From Blastomonas sp. (lineage in GTDB: Bacteria; Pseudomonadota; Alphaproteobacteria; Sphingomonadales; Sphingomonadaceae): 64,000 nucleotides of DNA. The position numbers were made by a program, and so were the translations under genes. Of this stretch, positions 48,295 through 57,867 are shown one piece after another; within the stretch, counting starts at the first letter, position 1; each line of letters begins with the position of its first letter. The stretch lies in assembly GCF_030373265.1 (NCBI RefSeq), contig NZ_JAUCZC010000003.1, forward strand, positions 124,001 to 188,000, read 5' to 3'. The notes under the pieces are model-generated. The model did no database searches, had not been told where the DNA came from, and was given only the letters and a program-made list of their open reading frames with translations.

Positions 48295-49200
48295 CTATGC
48301 CGCAGCGCGCGCGACGAGGGACGGAAGCTCGCGGCCGAGAATCCCGGCCATCCAGCGATTGGCAGCAATCACCCCATCCAGGTCCATGCCGTGGTCGATG
48401 CCTGATCGCTGTGCGAGATAGATCAGCTCTTCGGTAGCGATGTTACCTGTCGCCTTGGGCGCGAACGGGCAGCCGCCAAGGCCACCCAGGCTGGCGTCGA
48501 GCACGTGCACCCCCGCCTCGAGCGCAGCCCAGGCGTTGGCGATCCCGGTGCCACGCGTGTTGTGGAAATGCGCGCGCAGCCGAACATCGGCGGGCACGAA
48601 TTCGGCAAGGCGGCCATACAGATCGGTCACCTGCGCCGGCACGCCGACGCCGATCGTGTCCGCCAGCGCAATCTCGGCAGGGCCCGCCTCGAGCACCGCC
48701 TTGGCGATATCGACGATCCGCTGCGGCGGGACGTCACCCTCGAACGGACAGCCGAACGCCGCCGAGATCGTCACCTGTGCGACCAGCCCTTCGGCCTTGG
48801 CAAAGCGGATCATGTCAGCGGCTTCGGCGATCCCTTCGGCCACCGTCTGACCCTGGTTCTTCTGGCCGAAGGTGTCGGTGGCCACGATCACGCAGCCGAC
48901 CTCGTCGACACCGCGCCTGCCGCCTTCGCGCGTAGCCAAGGCCCGCAGCACACCACGCTTGTTGAGCGTCAGACCGATATACGACACGTCAGCGCGGTCG
49001 GGCAAACCTGAGATCACGGCTTCGGCATCCGCCATCTGCGGAACCCGCTGCGGGTGGACGAAGCTGGCAACCTCCAGCCGTCGCGCGCCAGCGTCGATCA
49101 TGCGACCGATCATCGCCAGCTTGTCGGCGGTGGAGACAATGTCGGGTTCGTTCTGCAGCCCGTCCCGCGGGCCGACTTCGACGATCTGGATCTTGGTCAT
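48295..49200 (-). CDS. Hydroxymethylglutaryl-CoA lyase family protein
   Basis: IQIVEVGPRDGLQNEP, ASFVHPQRVPQMAD, AFGCPFEG, LADTIGVG, HFHNTRGTGIANAWAALEAGVHVLDASLGGLGGCPFAPKATGNIATE. Confidence 0.92.
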   Translation of the reverse strand: MTKIQIVEVGPRDGLQNEPDIVSTADKLAMIGRMIDAGARRLEVASFVHPQRVPQMADAEAVISGLPDRADVSYIGLTLNKRGVLRALATREGGRRGVDEVGCVIVATDTFGQKNQGQTVAEGIAEAADMIRFAKAEGLVAQVTISAAFGCPFEGDVPPQRIVDIAKAVLEAGPAEIALADTIGVGVPAQVTDLYGRLAEFVPADVRLRAHFHNTRGTGIANAWAALEAGVHVLDASLGGLGGCPFAPKATGNIATEELIYLAQRSGIDHGMDLDGVIAANRWMAGILGRELPSLVARAAA

Positions 49201-49208
49201 GAGGTGGT

Positions 49209-49218
49209 TTGTATACAT
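49209..49218. promoter_or_regulatory. Putative GntR operator, site 1 (upstream of the HMG-CoA-lyase-like gene)
   Basis: TTTGTATACATTT around GTATAC at 49211-49216; matches site 2. Confidence 0.65.
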
Positions 49219-49254
49219 TTCAACAGCGCTCGTCCAGCTTGCGGGGCCAGGCGG

Positions 49255-49953
49255 TCAATCATTGGCCTGATATTGATCCCTGGGGCGCTTGGTGGTGATG
49301 CTGAAGGCGTGGAAAGCCCTGCGGATGTGACTGGTCATCACCGCGCGCGCCCAATGCGAATCGCGCGCAGCGAAAGCCGCGATCAGCTCGCGGTGATCGC
49401 GCGCCGACTGGAGCAGTTCGCTCACCCGGTATTGCTGGGCGGTGCGACTGACCACCGGCTGCTCGATCAGCTTGGGCAGCATCGCGCTCAACCGGGGCGA
49501 TCGGGCCGCTTCGAGAATGATATCGTGAAAACTGCGATTGTGCGCGAGAAATGCCGCCACATCAGGGGGATTGGCAGTGACAGCGGCGTCGAGAAGATCC
49601 GAGATCCGACCCATCTCTTCCAGCTGCCGGACCGAGATATTGCGCGCCGCACGGCTGGCAGCGTGCCCTTCGATCATCCCGCGCAGCACGAACATCTCGT
49701 CGATGTCATCGGCCGACCAGTCGGCGACGAACAGCCGCTTGGAATCGCTGCGCACGATCAGCAGTTCGTTTTCCAGCCGGCGCACCGCCTCGCGCACCGG
49801 AGTCCGCGACACACCCGAGATTCGCGCCAGCTGCTCCTCGGTCAGCTGATCGCCCGGCTCGGCATGGCCCGACAGAACGAACTGGCGAATCTTGTCATAG
49901 GCGATATCCGAAGCGCGCTGTGACGCAGCTTTTTCCATAGTTTTCAATCCCAT
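49255..49953 (-). CDS. GntR-family (FadR-type) transcriptional regulator
   Basis: LVFSGHAEPGDQLTEEQLARISGVSRTPVREAVRRLENE-like wHTH; FCD-type all-alpha C-terminus. Confidence 0.93.
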   Translation of the reverse strand: MGLKTMEKAASQRASDIAYDKIRQFVLSGHAEPGDQLTEEQLARISGVSRTPVREAVRRLENELLIVRSDSKRLFVADWSADDIDEMFVLRGMIEGHAASRAARNISVRQLEEMGRISDLLDAAVTANPPDVAAFLAHNRSFHDIILEAARSPRLSAMLPKLIEQPVVSRTAQQYRVSELLQSARDHRELIAAFAARDSHWARAVMTSHIRRAFHAFSITTKRPRDQYQAND

Positions 49954-50048
49954 CCCTACATCCGGACGACCATTTCAGCCTCGCGTCAGGCTGTTGCCGC
50001 TTTGCATCATGCGTGGGTCAACTGCATTTGCCTATTGACGATAGACAT

Positions 50049-50058
50049 TTGTATACAA
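50049..50058. promoter_or_regulatory. Putative GntR operator, site 2 (intergenic between gntR and the divergent racemase-like gene)
   Basis: CATTTGTATACAATA around GTATAC at 50051-50056; near TTGACG...CGTCAA arms (50035-50040/50062-50067). Confidence 0.65.
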
Positions 50059-50118
50059 TAGCGTCAACCGGTATTGGATCGACGAGGGGGTGCTCGCGAT
50101 CCGGGAAGAGGGGTGTGC

Positions 50119-50871
50119 ATGTCGGATCAACGCCGCATCAAGGTCATCGTGCCCATCCCCATGGATGCCGCCGGTGTCGCCTCGCGGGCCGCGCAACTGC
50201 CTGTCGATTTTGTTCGCCCCGGCTTTGTGCCCGAATTTGTTGCCGTTCCTTGGGGTGCGGCGCTGGGCGACAGCTATCACGACATGCTGCTGATGGACTG
50301 GACCGTGTTCCAGAGCGGCATCACCGCCGAGGACGAGGGCTATGCAGGCGTTCTGATCGACACGGTCAGCGATTCGGGGCTGCGCGCGTTGCGATCGCGG
50401 CTGACGATCCCGGTGATTGGTCCGGGCGAGGCCGCGTTTGCCGCCGCGATGATGCTGGGGAAGAAGTTCACCGTGCTCACCATGTGGCCCGAGTGGTTCC
50501 CGCTCTACCAGAAGACGCTGACCGAATACGGCTTCTGGGACCGCGTCGCCTCGCTGCGCTCGATCAACACACGGCCCGATGTCACCGAACTGCTCGCGGG
50601 CAAGGAGGAGGTGATCTTCGACAAGCTCAAGGCCGAGGCGGAGCGCGCGATGGAGGAAGACGGCGCCGATGTGATCGTGCTGGGCTCCACCACGATGCAC
50701 CAGTCGGCAGCCTTCCTGGCAGCGAACCTGCCCATCCCGGTGATCAACCCGGGCCAGATCGCGTGGAAGTTCCTGGAAAGCCTGATCGAATGCGGGCTGA
50801 CGCACAGCAAGAAGGCGTTTCCGATGCCGGAAGTGCCCAAGGATGCAGACATAAGAAAGGGTTGGTTCTGA
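50119..50871 (+). CDS. Aspartate/glutamate (hydantoin) racemase-superfamily protein lacking both canonical catalytic Cys
   Basis: LIDTVSDSGLRALRSRLTIPVIGPGEAA and DVIVLGSTTM align with the racemase C-x-x-D-P-G-L and LGC(A/T)GM motifs; the only Cys is in LIECGL. Confidence 0.82.
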   Translation: MSDQRRIKVIVPIPMDAAGVASRAAQLPVDFVRPGFVPEFVAVPWGAALGDSYHDMLLMDWTVFQSGITAEDEGYAGVLIDTVSDSGLRALRSRLTIPVIGPGEAAFAAAMMLGKKFTVLTMWPEWFPLYQKTLTEYGFWDRVASLRSINTRPDVTELLAGKEEVIFDKLKAEAERAMEEDGADVIVLGSTTMHQSAAFLAANLPIPVINPGQIAWKFLESLIECGLTHSKKAFPMPEVPKDADIRKGWF

Positions 50872-51302
50872 TGGCAGACTGGTCACCCGGGTGCGCGGGG
50901 CAAGCCGCCCTGCCCTATCCGTTCTACATCGACATCGTCACCAAGCGGTACTTTGACGGCGTCGACAACAAGAATATGGATCAGGTGCTCAACTGCTTTG
51001 CGCCCGACGCCACGCTGACCGAGGTGACGTCGAACACCGTGCACGAGGGCCGTGAGGCGATCCGGGCGATGTTCGTCAAGCTGTTCGCCGATTTCGAGCA
51101 GATCTGGCACGGGAATTTCGTCCACGTCGCAGACCCAGAATCGAACACGGTCTGCTCGCAGTTTACCGTGCTGATCACGCCCAATGGCGGCGAGCAGCTG
51201 CGCTACGAGAACTGCAACCGTTTCTATCTGAAGGACCGCCTGTTTCAGCAGGTCTATGTCTACATGAGCGGCGACAACCTGCTCAAGGAAGGGGACGCCT
51301 GA
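50871..51302 (+). CDS. NTF2-like/SnoaL-like protein A
   Basis: YFDGVDNKNMDQVLNCFAPDATLTE...VYVYMSGDNLL; TGATG overlap with the upstream gene. Confidence 0.82.
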   Translation: MADWSPGCAGQAALPYPFYIDIVTKRYFDGVDNKNMDQVLNCFAPDATLTEVTSNTVHEGREAIRAMFVKLFADFEQIWHGNFVHVADPESNTVCSQFTVLITPNGGEQLRYENCNRFYLKDRLFQQVYVYMSGDNLLKEGDA

Positions 51303-51700
51303 TGCAGTACGCACCCACCCTCCGCCGCGACGAATTGATCCAGTTTGCGACGCAGACCTATTTCGCCAGCGTCGATCGGAAAGACATGGCGGCCACGCTT
51401 GCCTGCTTCCATGACGAAGCGCTGTTCACCGTCCAGACCAGCTTCACCACCCATTCCGGCAAGGCCGAGCTCGAGCGGATGTTCGCCGATTTCTTCGGCG
51501 CGTGGGCCAAGATCGTCCACCGCGATTTCACCTGCACCGTCGATGAGACCAACGGGCGGATAGCCGCGAGTTTTGTCGCCGAACTGACCGCCGCCGATGG
51601 CAGCGTGACGACACTCGACAACACCAATTTCTGGCGGCTGCGCGACGGCAGGTTCCAAGAAGTCCATGTCTATATGAGCGGAGCCAATGTGCTGGTCTGA
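51302..51700 (+). CDS. NTF2-like/SnoaL-like protein B
   Basis: YFASVDRKDMAATLACFHDEALFTV...VHVYMSGANVL; TGATG overlap with protein A. Confidence 0.82.
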   Translation: MQYAPTLRRDELIQFATQTYFASVDRKDMAATLACFHDEALFTVQTSFTTHSGKAELERMFADFFGAWAKIVHRDFTCTVDETNGRIAASFVAELTAADGSVTTLDNTNFWRLRDGRFQEVHVYMSGANVLV

Positions 51701-51772
51701 CGACCGCCGTTGAACAGCCGCCACAATCACATCCGGTTCGGGGGAACCGAAGCACTTCAGGGAGTTCACATC

Positions 51773-54289
51773 ATGCGCCTTTCCAGTCTGTTCGCCGCAG
51801 CATCGGCCACCGTTCTCGCCGGTGCGCTCGCCACGCCGGCGATCGCCCAGTCCACCGATCAGGCCGGTGCGACCGACGACACCACGATCATCGTTACCGC
51901 GCGCCGGCAGAATGAAAGCCTTGCCGATGTCCCGGCATCGATCACGGTGTTCACCGCCGATTCGATCCAGAAGACCGGGGTCGAGACTGCCGACCAGTTC
52001 GTCCAGCTCACCCCCGGTGTCACCATCGTCACCGGCACCGCCGAAGCAGGCGACACCCAGATCAACATCCGCGGCATCAACGGCGCACGCGATGCCGAAA
52101 GCTCGGTGGCGCTGGTCGTCGATGGCATCTTGAAGACCAACACCGCGCAGCTCAACCAGAACCAGGGCACGCTGCGCCAGATCGAAATCCTCAAGGGCCC
52201 GCAGGGCGCGCTGTATGGCCGCAACGCGGCGGCAGGTGCGATCGTCATCCAGACGCTGAAGCCCGGCGACACGCTGGAAGCCGGCATCGAATTGAGCGCC
52301 GCCGAGCAGCAGACCTATCGCGGCAATGCCTTTATCTCGATGCCCCTGGGCGAGAACGCAGGCTTCGTGCTGTCTGGCTCCTATCTCAAGACCGACGGCT
52401 TCTATCGCAACATCTTCCTCAACAACTCCAAGACGATCGACGATCAGGAAGTGTGGTCGGTCGACGGGCGCTTCGTCGCGCAACTGGGCGACCGCACCGA
52501 GATCGATGCCAAGGCGCGCTATTCGGACCTGACCGGTGCATCGATCGCGTTCAATGCCGCCTTCCATCTGCCCAATTTTGCAGGCGCCAACCCTGCGTTC
52601 TTCGAGGACGTCAATCGCCATCCGTTCAGCTTCTACAACAACATCCGCCCGACCAACGACCAGACGACATTCGATGCGTCGATCAAGCTCGAGCACGAGT
52701 TCGACTTCGCCAAGCTGACCCTGTGGGGCCTGTACAGCAACGTCGACCAGTCGCTGACCGCCGACGGCACCTCGGCGGACTTTGCCCGCTTCACCTTCCC
52801 CGGTGCGACCCCGGCATCGGTGGCCGCATCGAACGCGTGCTTTGCCAGCACCGCCGCGCTTACCGGCTTCCCGGTCAACCAGCCCGGCTTCATCGGCGCG
52901 ACTCCGGTGCCGTTCATCTTCGCGCCCGCGACCGGTTCCACCTTCGGTCCGTACAGCCCGACGACCTGCGACGGCACGCAGTACCAGATTCGCGAACAGG
53001 AAGACTTCAGCGGCGAGATCCGCCTGTCATCGAACGGCGATGGTCCGTTCAACTGGCAATTCGGCGCCTATTATCTCAACATCAGCCGCGATGTCGGGGT
53101 GAGCCTGGGCGCCGACCTGGGCCAGGGGATCATCCGCGAGCTCTATAATGCGCCGAACACCAGCAACCCGACCACCCAGCTGTATTTCGACCGGTTCAGC
53201 ACCGACGTCTATGCCGCCTTCGGCTCGGCGGACTATAACTGGAACGATGTCGTCAACATCGGTCTGGCGCTGCGCTACGACATCGAGGACCGCAGCGTGT
53301 CCAACCGCGTGCCTCTGGTCGCCGATCCGTTTACCGGCGGGCCGATCAATCCCGGCCAGGTCGGCGGCGCGATCCCCGACAAGTCGGAAAGCTACAAGCA
53401 GCTCCAGCCCAAGCTGACCTTCCGCTGGGCGATGGCGGACAACGTCAACCTCTATGCCAACTGGGGAATCGGCTTCAAGGCGGGCGGTTTCAACAACTCG
53501 GGCTCAGCGGCGATCGTCGATCAGTCGTTCAATCAGTTTATCGGTTCGCAGGTCGCGATCACCGACAATTATCGCAAGGAAAAGTCGAGCGCCTTCGAAG
53601 GCGGGATCAAGGGATCGATCCTCGACGGCAAGGTCACCTTCGATCTCGCCGGCTATTACACCGATGTCGATGACATGCAGTTCTTCGAGTTCTTCGTCGG
53701 CGGCTTCGGGCTGCTGCGCGTGGTGTCGAACATCGACGAGGTGCAGATCTATGGTGCCGAGCTCAACCTGAACGCGGAGGTCACCCCCGGCTGGACGATC
53801 TTCGGTGCACTCAACGTCACCGAAAGCGAGATCAAGGCCAACGCCTCGCGGCCGCAGACGGTGGGCAACAAGTCACCCTCGACCGCCGATTACACGATCA
53901 ATCTGGGCACCCAGATCGTAGCCCCCATCGCCAAGAGCTTCGATCTGGTGGCGCGTGCCGATTATCGCATCACCGGTCCGACCTGGTTCCACACGCTGCA
54001 GGAAGACAGCGTTCCGACCATCTTCAGCGGCCTGCTGCCGGGCTCGGCACTGGCACTCCCCGCCTTTGTCGGCGACGCCGATTATTCGGTCACCCGGCGC
54101 GAGGCGTTCGGCGTGCTCGATGTCCGCGCCGGGCTCGAGGGCGAAAACTGGCGGGTGACGATGTTCGCCGACAACGTGCTCAACCGGCGCTACCTCAACG
54201 AGGTGATCACCGCGGCGGAGTTCGGCGGATCGTTCATCTCGCCCGGCGGTCTGCGCCGTCTGGGTGTCGAGGTCGGCTACAAGTTCTGA
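51773..54289 (+). CDS. TonB-dependent receptor
   Basis: Signal peptide; TIIVTARRQNESLADVPASITVFTADSI (plug/TonB box), GPQGALYGRNAAAGAI, C-terminal LGVEVGYKF. Confidence 0.95.
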   Translation: MRLSSLFAAASATVLAGALATPAIAQSTDQAGATDDTTIIVTARRQNESLADVPASITVFTADSIQKTGVETADQFVQLTPGVTIVTGTAEAGDTQINIRGINGARDAESSVALVVDGILKTNTAQLNQNQGTLRQIEILKGPQGALYGRNAAAGAIVIQTLKPGDTLEAGIELSAAEQQTYRGNAFISMPLGENAGFVLSGSYLKTDGFYRNIFLNNSKTIDDQEVWSVDGRFVAQLGDRTEIDAKARYSDLTGASIAFNAAFHLPNFAGANPAFFEDVNRHPFSFYNNIRPTNDQTTFDASIKLEHEFDFAKLTLWGLYSNVDQSLTADGTSADFARFTFPGATPASVAASNACFASTAALTGFPVNQPGFIGATPVPFIFAPATGSTFGPYSPTTCDGTQYQIREQEDFSGEIRLSSNGDGPFNWQFGAYYLNISRDVGVSLGADLGQGIIRELYNAPNTSNPTTQLYFDRFSTDVYAAFGSADYNWNDVVNIGLALRYDIEDRSVSNRVPLVADPFTGGPINPGQVGGAIPDKSESYKQLQPKLTFRWAMADNVNLYANWGIGFKAGGFNNSGSAAIVDQSFNQFIGSQVAITDNYRKEKSSAFEGGIKGSILDGKVTFDLAGYYTDVDDMQFFEFFVGGFGLLRVVSNIDEVQIYGAELNLNAEVTPGWTIFGALNVTESEIKANASRPQTVGNKSPSTADYTINLGTQIVAPIAKSFDLVARADYRITGPTWFHTLQEDSVPTIFSGLLPGSALALPAFVGDADYSVTRREAFGVLDVRAGLEGENWRVTMFADNVLNRRYLNEVITAAEFGGSFISPGGLRRLGVEVGYKF

Positions 54290-54301
54290 AGTTACGCTCC
54301 T

Positions 54302-54339
54302 GCCACCGTCATCCGCGCGTGCGCGCGGGTGGCGGTGGC
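54302..54339. terminator. Strong GC-rich hairpin between convergent genes
   Basis: GCCACCG..CCGCGC..GCGCGG..CGGTGGC; no clear U-tract. Confidence 0.5.
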
Positions 54340-54361
54340 TTTCCCGTTCAGCCCCCAATCC

Positions 54362-54691
54362 TCAGCCCTTGGCGTAGATCCACGCGGCCCACAGCCAGCC
54401 CGCGATCAGCAATGTGCCACCGATCGGCGTGACCGCGCCCAGCCAGCGCGGCGCACCCAGCGCCATCAGATACAGCGTGACCGCAAAAATCGCGGAGCCG
54501 GCGAGCAGCGTCAGCGCGGGGCCGCGCGCGACCCCCATGATCGCCAGCGCGGCAACCGCATGCACCAGTTGATACAAGCCCCCGGTGCGCAGCCATTCGG
54601 CCTGCTGCTCGCCTGCCGCCGCATGCGCACCGAACGCACCCGCCGCCACCGCAATCGCCGCCGACACGGCCGCAAGAACCGCGATCATCAT
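54362..54691 (-). CDS. DUF423 family membrane protein
   Basis: GAFGAHAAAGEQQAEWLRTGGLYQLVHAVAALA, TPIGGTLLIAGWLWAAW. Confidence 0.88.
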   Translation of the reverse strand: MMIAVLAAVSAAIAVAAGAFGAHAAAGEQQAEWLRTGGLYQLVHAVAALAIMGVARGPALTLLAGSAIFAVTLYLMALGAPRWLGAVTPIGGTLLIAGWLWAAWIYAKG

Positions 54692-55773
54692 TACAGAATT
54701 CCCTTGTCGCTGTGACCCAGCATCCGCGCAATATGCTGCGCCGAGGCTTGCCAGTCGATGCCGCAGCCTTCCAGCCACGCATCGTCGTAATAGGTGCAGC
54801 CGTAGCGGTCGCCGCCATCGCAGAGCAAGGTGACGATGCTGCCGGTTTCGCCTGCTGCTGCCATCTCCGCGATCAGCGTGGCGCAGGCCCACAAATTGGT
54901 GCCGGTCGATCCGCCGACCCGCCGCCCCAGCCGGTCGGAGAGCGCGCGCATCGCACCGATGCTGGCACCGTCCTCCACCGCGATCATCCGGTCGATCACT
55001 CCGGGGACGAAGCTGGGCTCGACCCGCGGGCGACCGATCCCCTCGATCTTGCTCGCACAGCCCTCGGGCAGCACGGTCGCCGAGCGGTCGTGAAAATGCC
55101 GGTGGAACACCGAATGCTCGGGGTCGGCGACGCACAGCCGGGTCGCATACCGCTGGTAACGCAGATAGCGGCCGATGGTCGCTGAGGTGCCACCGGTGCC
55201 CGCGCCGCAGACGATCCAGTCGGGCACGCTGTGCTCCTCCTGCATCATCTGCGCGAAGATGCTCTCGGCGATGTTGTTGTTGCCGCGCCAATCGGTCGCG
55301 CGTTCGGCAAAAGTGAACTGGTCGAGATAATGCCCGCCGGTTTCGTCAGCCAGCCGGTGCGCGACGTCGTAGACGCTGCGCGGGTCGTCGACCATGTGGA
55401 TCTCGCCGCCCTGGAAGCGGATCGCATCGAGCTTGGGCGCAGCCGTGGTCGCAGGCACCACCGCGATGAAGCGCAGCCCCAGCATCCGCGCGAAATACGC
55501 CTCGCTGACCGCGGTCGAGCCCGACGACGCCTCGATGACGCAGCTGTCTGGGCCGATCCATTCGTTGCACAGCGCATAGAGGAAAAGCGAACGCGCCAGC
55601 CGGTGCTTGAGGCTGCCGGTGGGGTGCGAGCTTTCATCCTTGAGATACAGCGTGATGCCGGGAAACCGCGGCAGATCGAGCCGGATCAGGTGCGTGTCGG
55701 CCGAGCGGTTGTAGTCCGCTTCGATCCGCCGCACCGCCTCGTCGAGCCAGCCGCGCGGGCACAGATCGCTCAT
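54691..55773 (-). CDS. PLP-dependent cysteine synthase-family protein
   Basis: [22 protein letters not shown] (PLP Lys), [38 protein letters not shown]. Confidence 0.88.
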   Translation of the reverse strand: MSDLCPRGWLDEAVRRIEADYNRSADTHLIRLDLPRFPGITLYLKDESSHPTGSLKHRLARSLFLYALCNEWIGPDSCVIEASSGSTAVSEAYFARMLGLRFIAVVPATTAAPKLDAIRFQGGEIHMVDDPRSVYDVAHRLADETGGHYLDQFTFAERATDWRGNNNIAESIFAQMMQEEHSVPDWIVCGAGTGGTSATIGRYLRYQRYATRLCVADPEHSVFHRHFHDRSATVLPEGCASKIEGIGRPRVEPSFVPGVIDRMIAVEDGASIGAMRALSDRLGRRVGGSTGTNLWACATLIAEMAAAGETGSIVTLLCDGGDRYGCTYYDDAWLEGCGIDWQASAQHIARMLGHSDKGIL

Positions 55774-57815
55774 GCAGCCGCGTCCTGCAGCCCGTGCCGG
55801 ATCAGCATCGCCTGCGGATCGGGATCGCGCCCGCGAAACGCCCGGAAGCTCTCGGCAGCCGGCCGGGTGGCACCGCGCGCCAGCACCTCGGCGCGGAAAC
55901 GGTCGCCCGTTGTGCGGTCGAGCAGACCGGCCTCGGCGAACGCCATGAACCCGTCGGCGGCGAGCAGTTCGGCCCACAGATAGCTGTAATAGCCCGCCGC
56001 ATAGCCGCCGGCGAAGATGTGGCTGAACGCGTGCGGGAAGCGGTGCCACTCGGGCGGGCGCATCACCGAAACCTCGTCGCGCACCGCCTCGATCACCTCG
56101 ACCGGATCGTTGCCCATCGTGCCCAGGTGCAGCAGCATGTCGAACAGCGCGAACTCGATCTGGCGGATCAGGAACAGACCCGCCTGGAAGTGCCGGGCCT
56201 TGAGCAGCCGGTCGAACAGGTCTTCAGGCAAAGGCTCGCCAGTGCGGTGGTGGCCCGACATCGCGGTCAGCACGCTGCGGTCCCAGGCAAAGTCTTCCAT
56301 CAGCTGGCTGGGCAGTTCGACCGCATCCCATTCGAACCCGCTGACACCCGCGATGCTCGGCCGATCGACCTGGGTGAGCAGCAGGTGCAGGCAATGGCCG
56401 GTCTCGTGCAGCAGCGTACCGACATCATTGTGGCTGAGCAGCGACGGGGTGTCGGCGCCTGCCGGCGAGAAATTGCACACCATATAGGCGACCGGCACTT
56501 GGCTGAAATCGCCATCGCTGCGCCTTGGCCGCGCCTCGCCCATCCACGCGCCGCCCCGCTTGCCGGTGCGCGCGAACAGATCGAGATACAGGCCCGCGAC
56601 CGTGCTGCCGCTTTCATCGACCACATCGAAGAAGCGCGCATCGGCGTGATAGAGCGAGACATCGGTGTTTTCGACCAACTGGATGCCGAAGAGCTTGGCG
56701 AGCAGATCCTGCCAGCCCGCCATCACGCGATCGACCGGGAAATAGCTGCGCACCTCGGCCTCGTCGACCGCATAGACCGCCTGGCGCAATTTGTTCGACG
56801 CAAAGCCGACATCCCACGGCTGCAGATCGGTGATCCCAAGCCTTTCGGCGGCAAAGGCGCGCAATTCATCCAGATCGCGCTGCGCCGCTGGGCGCGCGCG
56901 GCCCGCCAGATCGCGCAGGAAGGTCAGCACCGCGCCACCATCCGATGCCATCTTGGTGGCGAGCGACCAATCGACCGGATCGGCAAAGCCAAGCAGGTCG
57001 GCCGCCTCGCGCCGCAGCTCGAGGATGTGCGCCATCCGCTCGGAATTGTCGAACGCACCTGCATTGGGCCCCTGATCCGACGCGCGCGTGCCGAAGGCGC
57101 GGTAGACGCGGGCGCGCAGGTCGCGGTTCTCGGCGAAGGTCAGGATCGCATTGACGCTGGGCATCTGCAGCGTCACCCGCCAGCCGGTCTCGCTTTTGGC
57201 AGCAGCCGCGGCGGCGAACATCGCCTTGTCATTATCGGATACGCCAGCCAGATCGGCCTCGTCGGTGATCAATTCGCCCCAGGCATCGGTCGCATCGAGC
57301 ACCGCGCTGCCAAAGGCGTTGGACAGCGACGACAGCTCGACTGAGATGTCCTCGAACCGCTGCCGTGCCTCGGCCTCGAGCGCGACGCCCGCCAGCCGGA
57401 AGTCGCGCAGCGCATGGTCCACCGCCACCCGGTCGGCCTGAGGCAGATCGGCAAAATCGGGGGTCTGCGACAGCGCGGTGAACACCTCGAACAGCTCGCG
57501 GTTCTGCGCGACCTTGATCGAGTTGGTCACCAGCCGCTGTTCGCCTTGCTGATAGGCCGCGCGCAGTTCGGGCGAATCAGCCACCGCGTGGAGGTGCGAG
57601 ACCGCCGCCCAGATCGCGCCCAGATCGGCTTCGACGCGCTCGAACGGCAGCCAGGTTTCGGCAAAGCCGGTGGGCCGCGTGGTGGTCAATGTTTCGACCA
57701 CGGCGGCATGCCGGGCGAGCGCCGCATCCAGCGCCGGCGCGATGTGGTCGGCGGTGATTTCGGCAAAGCGCGGCAGCGCGCGCGTATCGGAAAGGGGGTT
57801 GTGTGTGTCGGTCAT
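55770..57815 (-). CDS. M3-family oligopeptidase / peptidyl-dipeptidase
   Basis: [15 protein letters not shown] (HExxH), [11 protein letters not shown]-terminal [17 protein letters not shown]. Confidence 0.92.
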   Translation of the reverse strand: MTDTHNPLSDTRALPRFAEITADHIAPALDAALARHAAVVETLTTTRPTGFAETWLPFERVEADLGAIWAAVSHLHAVADSPELRAAYQQGEQRLVTNSIKVAQNRELFEVFTALSQTPDFADLPQADRVAVDHALRDFRLAGVALEAEARQRFEDISVELSSLSNAFGSAVLDATDAWGELITDEADLAGVSDNDKAMFAAAAAAKSETGWRVTLQMPSVNAILTFAENRDLRARVYRAFGTRASDQGPNAGAFDNSERMAHILELRREAADLLGFADPVDWSLATKMASDGGAVLTFLRDLAGRARPAAQRDLDELRAFAAERLGITDLQPWDVGFASNKLRQAVYAVDEAEVRSYFPVDRVMAGWQDLLAKLFGIQLVENTDVSLYHADARFFDVVDESGSTVAGLYLDLFARTGKRGGAWMGEARPRRSDGDFSQVPVAYMVCNFSPAGADTPSLLSHNDVGTLLHETGHCLHLLLTQVDRPSIAGVSGFEWDAVELPSQLMEDFAWDRSVLTAMSGHHRTGEPLPEDLFDRLLKARHFQAGLFLIRQIEFALFDMLLHLGTMGNDPVEVIEAVRDEVSVMRPPEWHRFPHAFSHIFAGGYAAGYYSYLWAELLAADGFMAFAEAGLLDRTTGDRFRAEVLARGATRPAAESFRAFRGRDPDPQAMLIRHGLQDAAA

Positions 57816-57867
57816 GCCCTTCCCATAGCCCAAATCGGTGGGGGGTCAGGCAAAAAATTGGCGTGGA

